A stretch of DNA of 61,202 nucleotides from Thermoplasmata archaeon (GTDB lineage: Archaea > Thermoplasmatota > Thermoplasmata > RBG-16-68-12): positions 1 through 61,202 of the forward strand of contig DASWDU010000007.1 of NCBI GenBank assembly GCA_036395115.1, read 5' to 3'. Below the pieces are notes generated by a model that did not search any database, was not told the DNA's origin, and was given only the letters and a program-made list of their open reading frames with translations. Every line of letters starts with the position of its first letter. The first letter of the stretch is position 1. Positions 25,479-34,461 of this stretch are shown piece after piece. Both the position numbers and the translations under genes were made by a program.

Positions 25479-27617
25479 TCACTCCGAACGCGGCGGCCGC
25501 TCCGATTGGGTCCGAAACCAACGGAGGACCAAGAACCCCGCGACGACCGCTACGACCGCTACGACGATCAGCAGGATCAGGTACGCCAGCCAAGCCGGGA
25601 GGCCAACGAATGCCGGACCTTGAGGGCCTTGCGAGCCCCCGATGATGGAGATGGTCCCTTGGTAGGGATTCGTCACATAAACGGAGCCCGTGACGGAGTC
25701 GCTCGCGACCCAAGCGGGTCCGGTGCCCACTTGGACCACGGCCACCACCGCGTGCGTCGCACCGGAGACGACGCTGACGTTGGCCGAGTCGTAATTGGTG
25801 ACGAACATGCGTCCCGTCCCCGCGTCGTGTGCGATGAATGTGGGATTCCTTCCGACCGAGACGGTCGCAACGACCGCATTCGTCGAATTGGAAATCACGC
25901 TGACGGTATTCGAGGATCCGTTCGCGACGTAGAGCTCGCCCGTCGTCCCATCGTAGCCGACGCCTTCTGGGTTGAACCCTACCGGGATGGAAGCCACGAC
26001 GACGTGCGTCGCAACCGAGATGACGCTGACGTTGTTCGAGAAACGATTGGCAACGAACACCTCTCCTCTCCGGCTATCGTAGGCGATTCCCCCGGGATTA
26101 CGCCCCACTGGGACGGTCGCGACGACCTTGTTCGTCGCATCGGAGATCACGCTCACGTTGTCGGAGAAGTAGTTCGCGACGAACAGCTCTCCCTTTGCAT
26201 CGGCGTACGCGATTGCGGCGGGGCGAGAACCGACCGGGATGGTTGCCACGATGGCGTGTGTCGCGGCGGAGATGACGGTGACCGTGTTCGCTCCTGGATT
26301 CGTCACGAAGAGCTCTGACTTGGGACGATCGTAGGCGAGGGCACCCGGGCGTACTACGGGAATCGTCGCGACGACCATGTCCGTCGCATCCGAGATCACG
26401 CCTACGCTGTTGGAGAAGGAGTCCGTGACGAAGATTTCCCTTCTACCCTCGTCGAAGGCGATCGCCGAAGGATAGCGGCCTACGGGCACATCCGCGACGA
26501 CGGTGTTTTGCGTGTCGGAAATCACCCCGATTACCGCTGAATATTGGTAGGAAACGAAGATTTCTCCCGTGCCAGCGTCGTACGCGACCGCTTCCGGTGC
26601 GTGTCCCACCGGGATCGTCGCGACGACCGTGTCCGTCGCATCCGAGATCACGCTGACCGTGTCCGAATCGTACGCCGCAACGAAGACCTCGCCCTTCGCA
26701 GCGTCGTAGGCGACGCCTTCCGGGTTGCTCGGATATCCCGGCACCGGGATGTTCGCCACGACGGTGTTCGTCGCATCGGAAATGACGCTTACGAAATCAG
26801 AGAACTTGTTCGCGACGAAAATCTCTCCCTTGGCCTCGTCGTAGGCGATGCCATATGGCCGATCCCCTACCGGGATCGTCGCCACGACCGTGTGCGTCGC
26901 ATCCGAGATCACGCCAACGTTCATGGAGTTGAAATTCGTCACGAACACCTCCCCCTTGCCCGCGTCGTACACGAGGCCGAGAGGATTGCTTCCCTCCGGA
27001 ATGCTGGTGACGACCGCGTGGGTCGCGTCCGAGATCACGCTAACCGTACTCGAGCCCTGGTTTGCGACGAACACCTCTCCCTTCCCCGCATCGTAGGCCA
27101 CTCCCCATGGCCGGGATCCCACGGGGATGGTCGCAATGACGGTGTTCGACGCATCGGAAATCACACTGACGGTATCCGAGTATCCGTTCGCGACGTAGAT
27201 TTCGCTCTTCCCGCCATCATACGCGATTCCCTGGGGACTGTTCCCCACGGGGATGATCGCCACGAGCGATTTCGTCTGGTCGGAGATCACGCTTACGCTG
27301 TTCGATTGCGTGTTTGCGACGAAGATTTCTCCCTTGCCCATGTCGTAGGCGATCGCCGCGGGCCCCAAACCGTTCGCGGCGAGGAAATTCCCGCGGACGA
27401 GCGTATTGTTCACCAGGACAAGCGTGTACGCAACGGATAGCCCGGTCATGTTCGATGCGACAACCTCCGCAGCCCAGGCGCTCGTCTGCGGCGGACCCCA
27501 TCGGTCGAGGAACCCGAATGGCACGTCCGCGGTGGGTCCGGAGGCCGCAAAAGCCGGTGCGAGCAAGACGAGCGCGAGCAGCCCGGCGCCGACATACGTG
27601 GTCAACCGATTCAGCAT
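25479..27617 (-). CDS. Surface protein with 14 YVTN beta-propeller repeats and C-terminal anchor
   Basis: 712 residues from ATG 27617, which has GGAGGGCGG just before it; an in-frame start at 27722 lacks this. Signal peptide 1-24, then a ~75-residue leader domain. There follow 14 consecutive repeats of ~42 residues with consensus AYDxxKGEIFVAN, xSxxVSVISDATxxVVATI and PVGxxPxG. Fourteen is exactly two seven-bladed propellers. The end is a membrane helix (AYLILLIVVAVVAVVAGFLV) and a basic tail, so the propellers face outward. Such YVTN proteins are common archaeal surface-layer or adhesion proteins. Genes on both sides on the same strand are also exported. Confidence 0.88.
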   Translation of the reverse strand: MLNRLTTYVGAGLLALVLLAPAFAASGPTADVPFGFLDRWGPPQTSAWAAEVVASNMTGLSVAYTLVLVNNTLVRGNFLAANGLGPAAIAYDMGKGEIFVANTQSNSVSVISDQTKSLVAIIPVGNSPQGIAYDGGKSEIYVANGYSDTVSVISDASNTVIATIPVGSRPWGVAYDAGKGEVFVANQGSSTVSVISDATHAVVTSIPEGSNPLGLVYDAGKGEVFVTNFNSMNVGVISDATHTVVATIPVGDRPYGIAYDEAKGEIFVANKFSDFVSVISDATNTVVANIPVPGYPSNPEGVAYDAAKGEVFVAAYDSDTVSVISDATDTVVATIPVGHAPEAVAYDAGTGEIFVSYQYSAVIGVISDTQNTVVADVPVGRYPSAIAFDEGRREIFVTDSFSNSVGVISDATDMVVATIPVVRPGALAYDRPKSELFVTNPGANTVTVISAATHAIVATIPVGSRPAAIAYADAKGELFVANYFSDNVSVISDATNKVVATVPVGRNPGGIAYDSRRGEVFVANRFSNNVSVISVATHVVVASIPVGFNPEGVGYDGTTGELYVANGSSNTVSVISNSTNAVVATVSVGRNPTFIAHDAGTGRMFVTNYDSANVSVVSGATHAVVAVVQVGTGPAWVASDSVTGSVYVTNPYQGTISIIGGSQGPQGPAFVGLPAWLAYLILLIVVAVVAVVAGFLVLRWFRTQSERPPRSE

Positions 27618-27728
27618 CCGCCCTCCAGGCTTCCCGCAGGAACGAAGAATCGCGGCGCCAATAAAGGTATCCATCTCGCGTCTGCCCGTTACGCCATTCT
27701 CCATTGCGGAGGTCCACGCCATCTGCGA

Positions 27729-29933
27729 CTAGCCGGGTCCGACCGGTGGCGATCCCCTCGCCCGTCGACGCCACAAGATGAAGAGCGCGACGGCCACGGC
27801 CGAGACGCCACCGGTCGATGCGCCGATCAGCAGGATGGACGGGGCCGCGGGGGATGGCTGGAGCGCCGCCGATCCGACGTGGAAGCTCTCGAGGATCCAG
27901 TCTTCGGTTTCGCGGTACTGCGACTGCATCCACGAGATGTTCATGGAAATCACGTACACGCGTCCCTGCGCCGCCGAGACGACGTATGTTTGGGTGAGGA
28001 TTGTCGCGCTCGTGTTCGTGCCAATGATGTTGCTGCCTACCATCGCCCGGATGCGAGCCGCAGGATAGCCATCGACCGTCGTGTTCTGCAGGAAGGCCGG
28101 TCGGTTCACGGCGTACTTGGCGACCTCCTGGAGCCCCTTGATCGCCTCCGCGTACGCGGCGGCCTGCGTCTCGTCGATGCCCGGCCGCGGCCGAGCCTCG
28201 ACCGTCGCGCTTGTGTTGTACACGTACGTTCCCTCCGGAGGAGCGAGGAGTATCGCGCCGAACTTGACACTGGATCGCGAGACGTCAGGGTACCCCCGCC
28301 ACTCAGGAGGGATGGAGACTTGGAAGCGATCCGCTTCGTCGACGATCCGATTCTCGAACGAAGGCCAGTAACGCACGACCACGCTGTTGCTGGCGGTATT
28401 CCCGACCGTATCTTCGGCGCCCACTCCCACCGTGTTGTTGCCGATCCACAGGCGGACCGCTACGGACCAATCGCGGCCAGAGACGGTCACCGGGACGTTG
28501 CCGGCGTACACGCGGAGGAGGTGAGGGTCGTCGACCGTGCCCGAGAGCGTGTAGGGGGACGTGGCCGTGGCGATCGCGGACGTGATGATGAGTTGGGGCG
28601 GCGTCCCATCGGTCTCAAACGATACGCTGTCGTCCAAGATTCGGCCGACCCGATCGAGGCCCGTGATCCGTCCGACGTGCGGGCCGTCCGCCGGCGGGAC
28701 CGGAGGATACCCGGGCGATCCAAAGCAGGCTTCGGTCATGCCAAACGTCCCTCCTCCGATTGCGACCTCGTCCCGGTACAGGACGATCGAGCTCTCATTC
28801 ACGCCGCCCGCCGTGACCAGCGGGTAGCAGATCGGATCCGTGCGTGAATTCAGGAGCTGCCCATCCGTGGCGTTGAGCCAGGGGTCCCCGTCCCAGAGAC
28901 CGATGACGTAGCCCGCGGTGGACCACGCGAGGGCGACCAGGGCGGTCCCGTCCGCCGTCCAGCCGACGGAACTCGCCTGCGCGGGCTCCGAGCCGACCGC
29001 CTGCACGTGGAACGTCCCGACGTCGCCCGCCTCGACGATGAACCGACCTGAACTCGCGAGGGCGAGGACGCCACTCCCCGGGTTCTCCGCGGGTGCCTCC
29101 GGGCACGAGACGCCCGAGCCCGCATACGTGTCGTTCGCCAGCCAGTACCACGAGAGCGCTCCCCATCCGCACAACCACACGCGCCGACCGTCTGCGGACA
29201 GTACGACATCATTCCCGCTCCCGAACCGCCCCGAGAGGCCCGTCGTCATGTCGACTCGGTAGATGTCGCCCACCAGGGGGGCGGTCAACACGACGAAGAA
29301 CCAGCGTCCCGCCGGGTCAACCGCGATCGAGGCGGCGTCGCCTTGTCCCGCCACGGTGTAGTTCCGCACGACGGCGCCGGTGGTGCCGGAGAGCCGCATC
29401 ACGCTCCCCCGCTGGCAGCATGGGCCGACGAACAGGTCTCCCCCTTGCACGGCAATCGCCGTGAGAGAGCTCCAGTAGGTCCAGGATTTCACGAGTTGTC
29501 CCGCACCCGGATCAACTCGGTCGATCGTCCCATTGCGCAGCGCGACGTAGGCGTCGCCGGTCGAGCGATCCACGTCGAAGTCGACGATGTCCACGCCGCT
29601 GGACGACAGAGAAAGGTTGTGAAGGAGATTCCCCGAAAGGTCGAAAACCATCAGGTTGGAACTCTCGGACGACCCGGACGCGTTCGGGTCCAGGCCCCAG
29701 TATCTCACGGCGACGACGATCCTCCCTCGTTCGCCATCGACTTCGAGATGCCAAGCCGCGCCACCCAAGCGGTAGATTGGATACCAACCTGCCAAGCGAG
29801 CGGCCGCGGCAACAGGAAGGTCGCCCTGTGCGATGGGGGCCGACGGTGCGGTCGCAGGCACCGGGCTCGGAATCGCGGATCCGGCAACGACGAGAACGAC
29901 GAATATCAACAGGGTGTCCTGGACACTCCACAC
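27729..29933 (-). CDS. Membrane-anchored surface protein, propeller-like with Ig-like domain
   Basis: 734 residues from GTG 29933, almost leaderless: a TATA-like CTTTAAG lies at ~29957-29964. Signal peptide 1-35. Residues ~50-400 are irregular beta repeats (DLSGNLLHNLSLSSSG, DVDRSTGDAYVALRNG, VDPAGRWFFVVL), probably a propeller. Near 440-530 is an Ig-like domain (PPQLIITSAIATA, YTLSGTVDDPHLLRV, NTVGVGAEDTVGNTASN) of the type found in surface glycosidases. A further alpha/beta domain precedes the C-terminal helix (ILLIGASTGGVSAVAVALFIL) and tail. It probably forms a surface cluster with the YVTN and PNGase A-like proteins downstream. Confidence 0.75.
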   Translation of the reverse strand: MWSVQDTLLIFVVLVVAGSAIPSPVPATAPSAPIAQGDLPVAAAARLAGWYPIYRLGGAAWHLEVDGERGRIVVAVRYWGLDPNASGSSESSNLMVFDLSGNLLHNLSLSSSGVDIVDFDVDRSTGDAYVALRNGTIDRVDPGAGQLVKSWTYWSSLTAIAVQGGDLFVGPCCQRGSVMRLSGTTGAVVRNYTVAGQGDAASIAVDPAGRWFFVVLTAPLVGDIYRVDMTTGLSGRFGSGNDVVLSADGRRVWLCGWGALSWYWLANDTYAGSGVSCPEAPAENPGSGVLALASSGRFIVEAGDVGTFHVQAVGSEPAQASSVGWTADGTALVALAWSTAGYVIGLWDGDPWLNATDGQLLNSRTDPICYPLVTAGGVNESSIVLYRDEVAIGGGTFGMTEACFGSPGYPPVPPADGPHVGRITGLDRVGRILDDSVSFETDGTPPQLIITSAIATATSPYTLSGTVDDPHLLRVYAGNVPVTVSGRDWSVAVRLWIGNNTVGVGAEDTVGNTASNSVVVRYWPSFENRIVDEADRFQVSIPPEWRGYPDVSRSSVKFGAILLAPPEGTYVYNTSATVEARPRPGIDETQAAAYAEAIKGLQEVAKYAVNRPAFLQNTTVDGYPAARIRAMVGSNIIGTNTSATILTQTYVVSAAQGRVYVISMNISWMQSQYRETEDWILESFHVGSAALQPSPAAPSILLIGASTGGVSAVAVALFILWRRRARGSPPVGPG

Positions 29934-30041
29934 ACCGCTCGAATCGTGTTCCGCCGGCTTAAAGGTGCCCGGAACGGCAAACCGGTGAGAAGAGCTCGCG
30001 AAAGCGGTCTGTTGGGTGCTTGAAGCCTGAACGAGGCCGCT

Positions 30042-30719
30042 CTACGGATTGCCGAGCACCTTCGCGAGGAAGTCCACGAGGTCCGTCGTCTGAATCACGG
30101 ACCCGCAGTACTCGCAGCTCCTCAGGTTCTCGAGGGTCGTTTCTCCGGAGATGTGGATACGGCCGCGGCACGCGGGACACGTGTAGTCCGTCACAATTCC
30201 CGCCCTCCTCACTTGGTCAACCAAGTCGTTCAAGTTCACGTGGACCTGGGTCACGACGCGCCGCCGCCCCGCCCTTCGTGTCTCGCCCGCCTCCTTCCAC
30301 ATCCGGAGCTGTTGGTAGATTCTGGCCGCGTCCTCGTGGTCCTCCGCTTCAACCAGGTGTCGAGCGTGTTCCAGCAGCTGGCGGCGCCGATAGTCCTCCG
30401 ACATCGCGACAGCACGTCGCGCCGCAGCGGGGTGAAGACGGATTCCGCCGAAGTTGTACTCACGCCCGAAACGCCTCGGCGGATGTCCTCGCGAGATGAA
30501 GCCCCAGGCCCACTGGTCGAAGCAATTCCACGAACAGACCGTATGGTGCGCGATCGCGAATTCTCCACTCCATGGGAGGTCGAAAAAGGCCTCCGGTTGG
30601 GGGACCTGCGTGAATCCGGCGACGATCTGGCAGTTCTCACAGACGGGGGCGCCGCAGACGAAGCACCGCGAGCGCGCAAGGCCTATCCGTCGGAACCCAC
30701 ATCGACCGCACCGGGCCAT
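30042..30719 (-). CDS. Multi-zinc-finger protein
   Basis: 225 residues. N-terminal zinc sites: CGRCG (4-8), CFVCG and CENC (19-30), then HHTVCSWNCFDQW (~60-70). The middle is helical and charged (residues ~100-160, including HEDAARIYQQLRMWKEAGE, which resembles a TPR helix pair). A C-terminal zinc ribbon follows (CPACRGRIHISGE ... CEYCGSVIQTTDLVDFL). Two zinc modules around a helical repeat suggest a scaffold or nucleic-acid binding protein. No specific family is recognised. Confidence 0.65.
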   Translation of the reverse strand: MARCGRCGFRRIGLARSRCFVCGAPVCENCQIVAGFTQVPQPEAFFDLPWSGEFAIAHHTVCSWNCFDQWAWGFISRGHPPRRFGREYNFGGIRLHPAAARRAVAMSEDYRRRQLLEHARHLVEAEDHEDAARIYQQLRMWKEAGETRRAGRRRVVTQVHVNLNDLVDQVRRAGIVTDYTCPACRGRIHISGETTLENLRSCEYCGSVIQTTDLVDFLAKVLGNP

Positions 30720-30760
30720 CTCGCCTCACTCCCTGCGTACGTAGTCGTCGTCTGGGGATT

Positions 30761-30770
30761 GAAACGTTTC
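30761..30770. promoter_or_regulatory. 10-bp palindrome upstream of the zinc-finger gene
   Basis: GAAACGTTTC is a perfect palindrome ~42 bases upstream of the minus-strand start at 30719. It may be an operator; evidence is position only. Confidence 0.25.
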
Positions 30771-30871
30771 GGTGGAATGCCCGCAGCGCGTGTACGATTC
30801 GGGCGATTCAGCCCGATGCCACGTCGACAAGACGATTCGACAGCCCTGATGTGCCCTCCGAGGCGCGCGTA

Positions 30872-30895
30872 GGACGGACCTGCGAGGATCCGTCC
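30872..30895. other. Hairpin-forming inverted repeat upstream of aldolase gene
   Basis: GGACGGA and TCCGTCC form a perfect 7-bp stem with a 10-base loop. It lies ~25 bases upstream of the TATA-like CTTTAAACC (~30920) of the aldolase gene and could be an operator or the terminator of something upstream. Confidence 0.3.
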
Positions 30896-30973
30896 CGCTC
30901 CAACCGCGGGGGGGAAAGACTTTAAACCGGCGGTCGAATTCGACGCGCCAGGAAGACGTCGCGGGGAACCTAC

Positions 30974-31768
30974 ATGCCCTGGGGACTTCAGAACCGGCTT
31001 TCGCGGATCATCCGGCCGACGGACGGCCGGACCGTCATGCTCGCCGCCGACCACGGATACTTCCTGGGCCCTACCCATAAGCTCGAGGTCCCGCGCAAGA
31101 CGCTGGAGCCGCTCCTCCCTCATGCGGATGCCGTCATGGTCACGCGCGGCGTCGTGCGCACGTCGATCGATCCCGGGGCGGACGTGCCGATCGTCCTCCG
31201 GGTCAGCGGCGGCGTGAGCATCCTCAACGAGGACCTGTCGAACGAGAAGATCACGACCTCGATGAAGGAGGCGCTGCGGCTGAACGCGTCGGCGGTCGCG
31301 CTGTCGATCTTCGTCGGCGCGGCGCACGAGCACGATTCCCTCGTGAACCTCGGCAAGCTCGTCGACGAGGGCGAGGAAACCGGTATGCCCGTCCTCGCCG
31401 TGACCGCCGTGGGAAAGGAACTCGAGAAACGGGACGCGCGGTACCTCGGCCTCGCGTGTCGCATCGCGTCCGAGTTCGGCGCCCACTTCGTCAAGACCTA
31501 TTATTGCGAGGACTTCTCCAAGGTCGTCGAGTCGTGTCCCGTGCCGCTCGTCGTCGCGGGCGGCCCGAAGCTCGAGACGGAACTCGACGCGCTCGAACTC
31601 GCCTACGACGCGATCCAGGACGGCGCGCGAGGCGTCGACATGGGCCGGAACATCTGGCAGTCCGCGAACCCGGTCGGCATGATTCGCGGGATCCGCGCGG
31701 TCGTCCACGAGCGCGCGACCCCGAAAGAGGCGCTCGAGCTCGTCAAGGGCCCGAGGTCGAAGAAGTAG
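30974..31768 (+). CDS. Class I aldolase, LsrF/FbaB (DeoC-fold) family
   Basis: 264 residues. The AADHGYFLGPT motif near residue 25 matches LsrF and archaeal class I aldolases (FDHGYFQGPT). The Schiff-base Lys is expected in HFVKTYY (~173-179), and the phosphate-binding strand-8 loop is GARGVDMGRNIWQS with VVAGGPK before it. Relatives include fructose-bisphosphate aldolase, ADH synthase of the archaeal aromatic pathway, and LsrF thiolase. A Zn-dehydrogenase follows 7 bases later, and no dehydroquinate synthase II is nearby, which favours catabolism of a sugar phosphate over aromatic amino-acid synthesis (inference). The TATA-like box is at ~30920. Confidence 0.82.
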   Translation: MPWGLQNRLSRIIRPTDGRTVMLAADHGYFLGPTHKLEVPRKTLEPLLPHADAVMVTRGVVRTSIDPGADVPIVLRVSGGVSILNEDLSNEKITTSMKEALRLNASAVALSIFVGAAHEHDSLVNLGKLVDEGEETGMPVLAVTAVGKELEKRDARYLGLACRIASEFGAHFVKTYYCEDFSKVVESCPVPLVVAGGPKLETELDALELAYDAIQDGARGVDMGRNIWQSANPVGMIRGIRAVVHERATPKEALELVKGPRSKK

Positions 31769-31775
31769 GCGGCCC

Positions 31776-32795
31776 ATGCGCGCCGCGATGTACTACGCGA
31801 ACGACGATGTGCGGATCGTGGACCTGCCGAAGCCCAAGATCGCCGCGGGGGAAATCCTCGTCCGGGTGAAGGCGAGCGGCATCTGCGGCTCCGATGTCAT
31901 GGAGTGGTACCGCAAGCCGAAGGCGCCGCTCGTCCTCGGCCATGAGATCGCCGCGGAGGTCACGGAAGTCGGCGCCGGCGTCGGCACGGCAAAGGTGGGG
32001 GATCGGGTGTTCGTGTCCCACCATGTCCCGTGCGGTTCCTGTCGGTACTGCGCCACGGGCCACGAGACCGTGTGCGACACCCTTCGCACGACGAACTTCG
32101 ATCCGGGTGGGTTCGCGGAGTTCGTCCGCGTCCCCGCGATCAACGTGAAACACGGGGTGTTCGCGCTGCCCCGCGAAATCTCGGATGACGAAGCGACGTT
32201 CGTCGAGCCCTTGGCGTGCGGGATCCGCGGGCAGCGGCTCGCGGGCTTCCGTCCCGGTGGGACCGTGCTGGTCATCGGCAGCGGCGTCGCGGGACTGCTG
32301 CACGCGAAGCTCGCGAAAGCCTCCGGAGCCGGAAAGGTCATTGCCACGGATGTCGTCGAATACCGCAAGGCGGCCGCACGCAAGGCGGGAGCCGATTTGG
32401 TGATCGACGGCCGCCACGACGTTCCGACGGAGGTGAAGCGAGCGAACGAAGGCAACCTATCGGACCTCGTCATCACGTGCACGGGTGCCCCGAAAGCGGT
32501 CGCGCAGGGATTCGCATCCGTAGACCGAGGGGGGACCGTCCTTCTCTTCGCTCCCACGGAGCCCGCGTCGAAGATCGAAATGCCCTTCAATGCGCTGTGG
32601 CGCGAGGAGATCACCGTCACGTCCTCGTACGGCGGAAGCCCCCGAGACATCTGCGACGCGATCGGACTCCTTGCGGGGAAACGGATCGCAGTCGTGGATT
32701 TGATCACGCACGTCCTCCCGCTCGCCGACGCCGCCGAGGGATTCCGGCTCGTCGCGCGGGCGCAAGACTCGATCAAGGTCATCCTGCGACCCTGA
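31776..32795 (+). CDS. Zinc-dependent medium-chain alcohol/sorbitol-type dehydrogenase
   Basis: 339 residues. Catalytic zinc ligands are in ASGICGSDVM (Cys ~38) and LGHEIAAEV (His-Glu ~59-60). The structural zinc site is CGSCRYCATGHETVC. The cofactor Rossmann loop is VLVIGSGVAGLLHAKLAK, followed by ATDVVEYR with Asp, favouring NAD(H). This is the sorbitol/threonine dehydrogenase branch of the MDR superfamily. It starts 7 bases after the aldolase stop, so both are likely steps of one sugar or polyol pathway. The exact substrate is not determinable. Confidence 0.88.
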   Translation: MRAAMYYANDDVRIVDLPKPKIAAGEILVRVKASGICGSDVMEWYRKPKAPLVLGHEIAAEVTEVGAGVGTAKVGDRVFVSHHVPCGSCRYCATGHETVCDTLRTTNFDPGGFAEFVRVPAINVKHGVFALPREISDDEATFVEPLACGIRGQRLAGFRPGGTVLVIGSGVAGLLHAKLAKASGAGKVIATDVVEYRKAAARKAGADLVIDGRHDVPTEVKRANEGNLSDLVITCTGAPKAVAQGFASVDRGGTVLLFAPTEPASKIEMPFNALWREEITVTSSYGGSPRDICDAIGLLAGKRIAVVDLITHVLPLADAAEGFRLVARAQDSIKVILRP

Positions 32796-32848
32796 GCTGG
32801 AAGCCGGTCCCGCAGACGGTTCTCGGCGGTAATGCCCGGATTCTCACT

Positions 32849-34252
32849 TCATCGGCGTGCCGACTCGGTTGCTGCGCCCGTTGGCCTTGGGGCTCCGACA
32901 CCCGCCGGGGCCGGGGTGACCTCTTCCCAGATCTTGGTGTCCTTCGTCTCGGGCAAGTATTTCATCCCGATGAGGAGGGTCATCACCGGAATTGAAATGC
33001 ACCAGATCAGGAAGAAGAAGATGTTTCCCGTCGCGACGACGATGGCCGTTGCGATGACCGGTGTGAAGCCACCGAACTCTCCGTTTCCGAGGTGGTAGGG
33101 GACCGAGAGACACGTGTATCGAATCCGCGCAGGGAAGAACTCAACGAGGAAGGCGGCGATTGGAGCGTACACCATCGTGACGTAGAATACCAAAACGAAG
33201 TTCAGCGCAATAAGGACGGGAACATTCGGCGGGTTCGCGAACGCCGCGATCCCGGCAAAGATTGGGTAATACGTCACGGCCGCGAGGAGGCATCCCGCCA
33301 TGATGATTTTCTTTCGTCCGATCCGGTCCGACAGTCGACCGAAAACGATGAAGAACGGCGTGGCAAGGGCCAAGGCGACTAGAATGATGAGGGAGGCAAG
33401 CGTGGCATCCATCTTCAGCGACGTTTGCATGAAGAACAGGGCGTAGAACTGGCCGGTGTACCAGACGACCGCTTGGCCTGCAGTGGCCCCGAAGAGCGCA
33501 AGCAGGATGAGCTTCCAGTTCGCCCAATGGGCGAGGGCTTCCCGCAACGGCGCCTTCGATGTACGGCCCTCCGCCTTGAGCCGCGCGAACAGCGGGGTCT
33601 CTCGAAGTTTCCAGCGGATGTAAAGGGACGCCGCTACGAGCACCGAGGAGAGCAGGAAGGGGATTCTCCATCCCCATTCGTTGAACGCCGCGAGGCCCAT
33701 GACTGCCTTGAGGATGAGAACGACTCCAAGGGCGAGAAACAATCCGAGCGTGGCCGTGGTTTGGATGAAACTCGTCCAATATCCTCGCTTCGCATCCGGC
33801 GCGTGCTCGGCGACGTAGACGACTGCGCCGCCGTATTCGCCTCCGAGCGCGAGTCCCTGGATCACCCGCAGTCCTAGGAGCGTTATCGGAACGATGACCC
33901 CGACTTGTGCGTACGTCGGCAGGAGCCCGATCAGGGTTGTCCCGATGCCCATGATTGTAATCGTGAGGAGGAAGGCGTATTTTCGACCGACGAAGTCACC
34001 GATTCGTCCGAAGACGACCGCCCCGAACGGCCGGACCGCGAAGCCAGCCGCGAACGTCGCAAGGGTTAGGAGAAACGCTCCGGAACCGGGCGCAAAGAAT
34101 ATCCCCGCCATCAATGTGGCCAGAGACCCGAAGATGTAGAAGTCGTACCACTCGATGAGCGTCCCGGTGCCGGACGCCGCGACGATAAACGGCATGCTGA
34201 ACGTTTTTGTGACAGCTTGAGGACCCGCAACCTGCCCGACCGCCGTCGCCAT
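32849..34252 (-). CDS. MFS transporter, metabolite:H+ symporter (MHS) family
   Basis: 467 residues, 12 membrane helices. Family signatures are EWYDFYIFGSLATLMAGIFF in helix 1, FGRIGDFVGRKYAFLLTI (MFS loop 2-3), and GLALGGEYGGAVVYVAEHAP in helix 5. These are typical of KgtP/ShiA/ProP-like carriers for dicarboxylates, shikimate, betaine or propionate-type acids. It is divergent from acetyl-CoA synthetase across a ~210-base region holding a 15-bp palindrome, so an organic acid such as acetate or a dicarboxylate is a reasonable guess. Confidence 0.85.
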   Translation of the reverse strand: MATAVGQVAGPQAVTKTFSMPFIVAASGTGTLIEWYDFYIFGSLATLMAGIFFAPGSGAFLLTLATFAAGFAVRPFGAVVFGRIGDFVGRKYAFLLTITIMGIGTTLIGLLPTYAQVGVIVPITLLGLRVIQGLALGGEYGGAVVYVAEHAPDAKRGYWTSFIQTTATLGLFLALGVVLILKAVMGLAAFNEWGWRIPFLLSSVLVAASLYIRWKLRETPLFARLKAEGRTSKAPLREALAHWANWKLILLALFGATAGQAVVWYTGQFYALFFMQTSLKMDATLASLIILVALALATPFFIVFGRLSDRIGRKKIIMAGCLLAAVTYYPIFAGIAAFANPPNVPVLIALNFVLVFYVTMVYAPIAAFLVEFFPARIRYTCLSVPYHLGNGEFGGFTPVIATAIVVATGNIFFFLIWCISIPVMTLLIGMKYLPETKDTKIWEEVTPAPAGVGAPRPTGAATESARR

Positions 34253-34373
34253 GCCGCGCCAGGAATTAGCACGTCGGTAAGAGCGGGGTGTTTACATACG
34301 ATATCATGTGTGTTCGTCGCACGTTCTAAGGCCGAGCGAATCGGCCGGCGGCGTGCCATCCGGGTTGTGGACA

Positions 34374-34401
34374 GAGTCACGGTGACTCATACCCTATTTA
34401 A
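34374..34401 (+). promoter_or_regulatory. Palindromic operator next to the acs TATA box
   Basis: GAGTCACGGTGACTC (34374-34388) has perfect 7-bp arms around one base. Five bases later comes CTATTTAA (34394-34401), a good archaeal TATA box, 60 bases before the acs ATG. A repressor or activator of acs, and perhaps of the divergent transporter, is likely to bind here. Confidence 0.55.
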
Positions 34402-34461
34402 CGGGAAACGGCTCTACCGGCTGCATCGGCCGGATGGGCATCGGTCCTCGGGGGATCGAAC

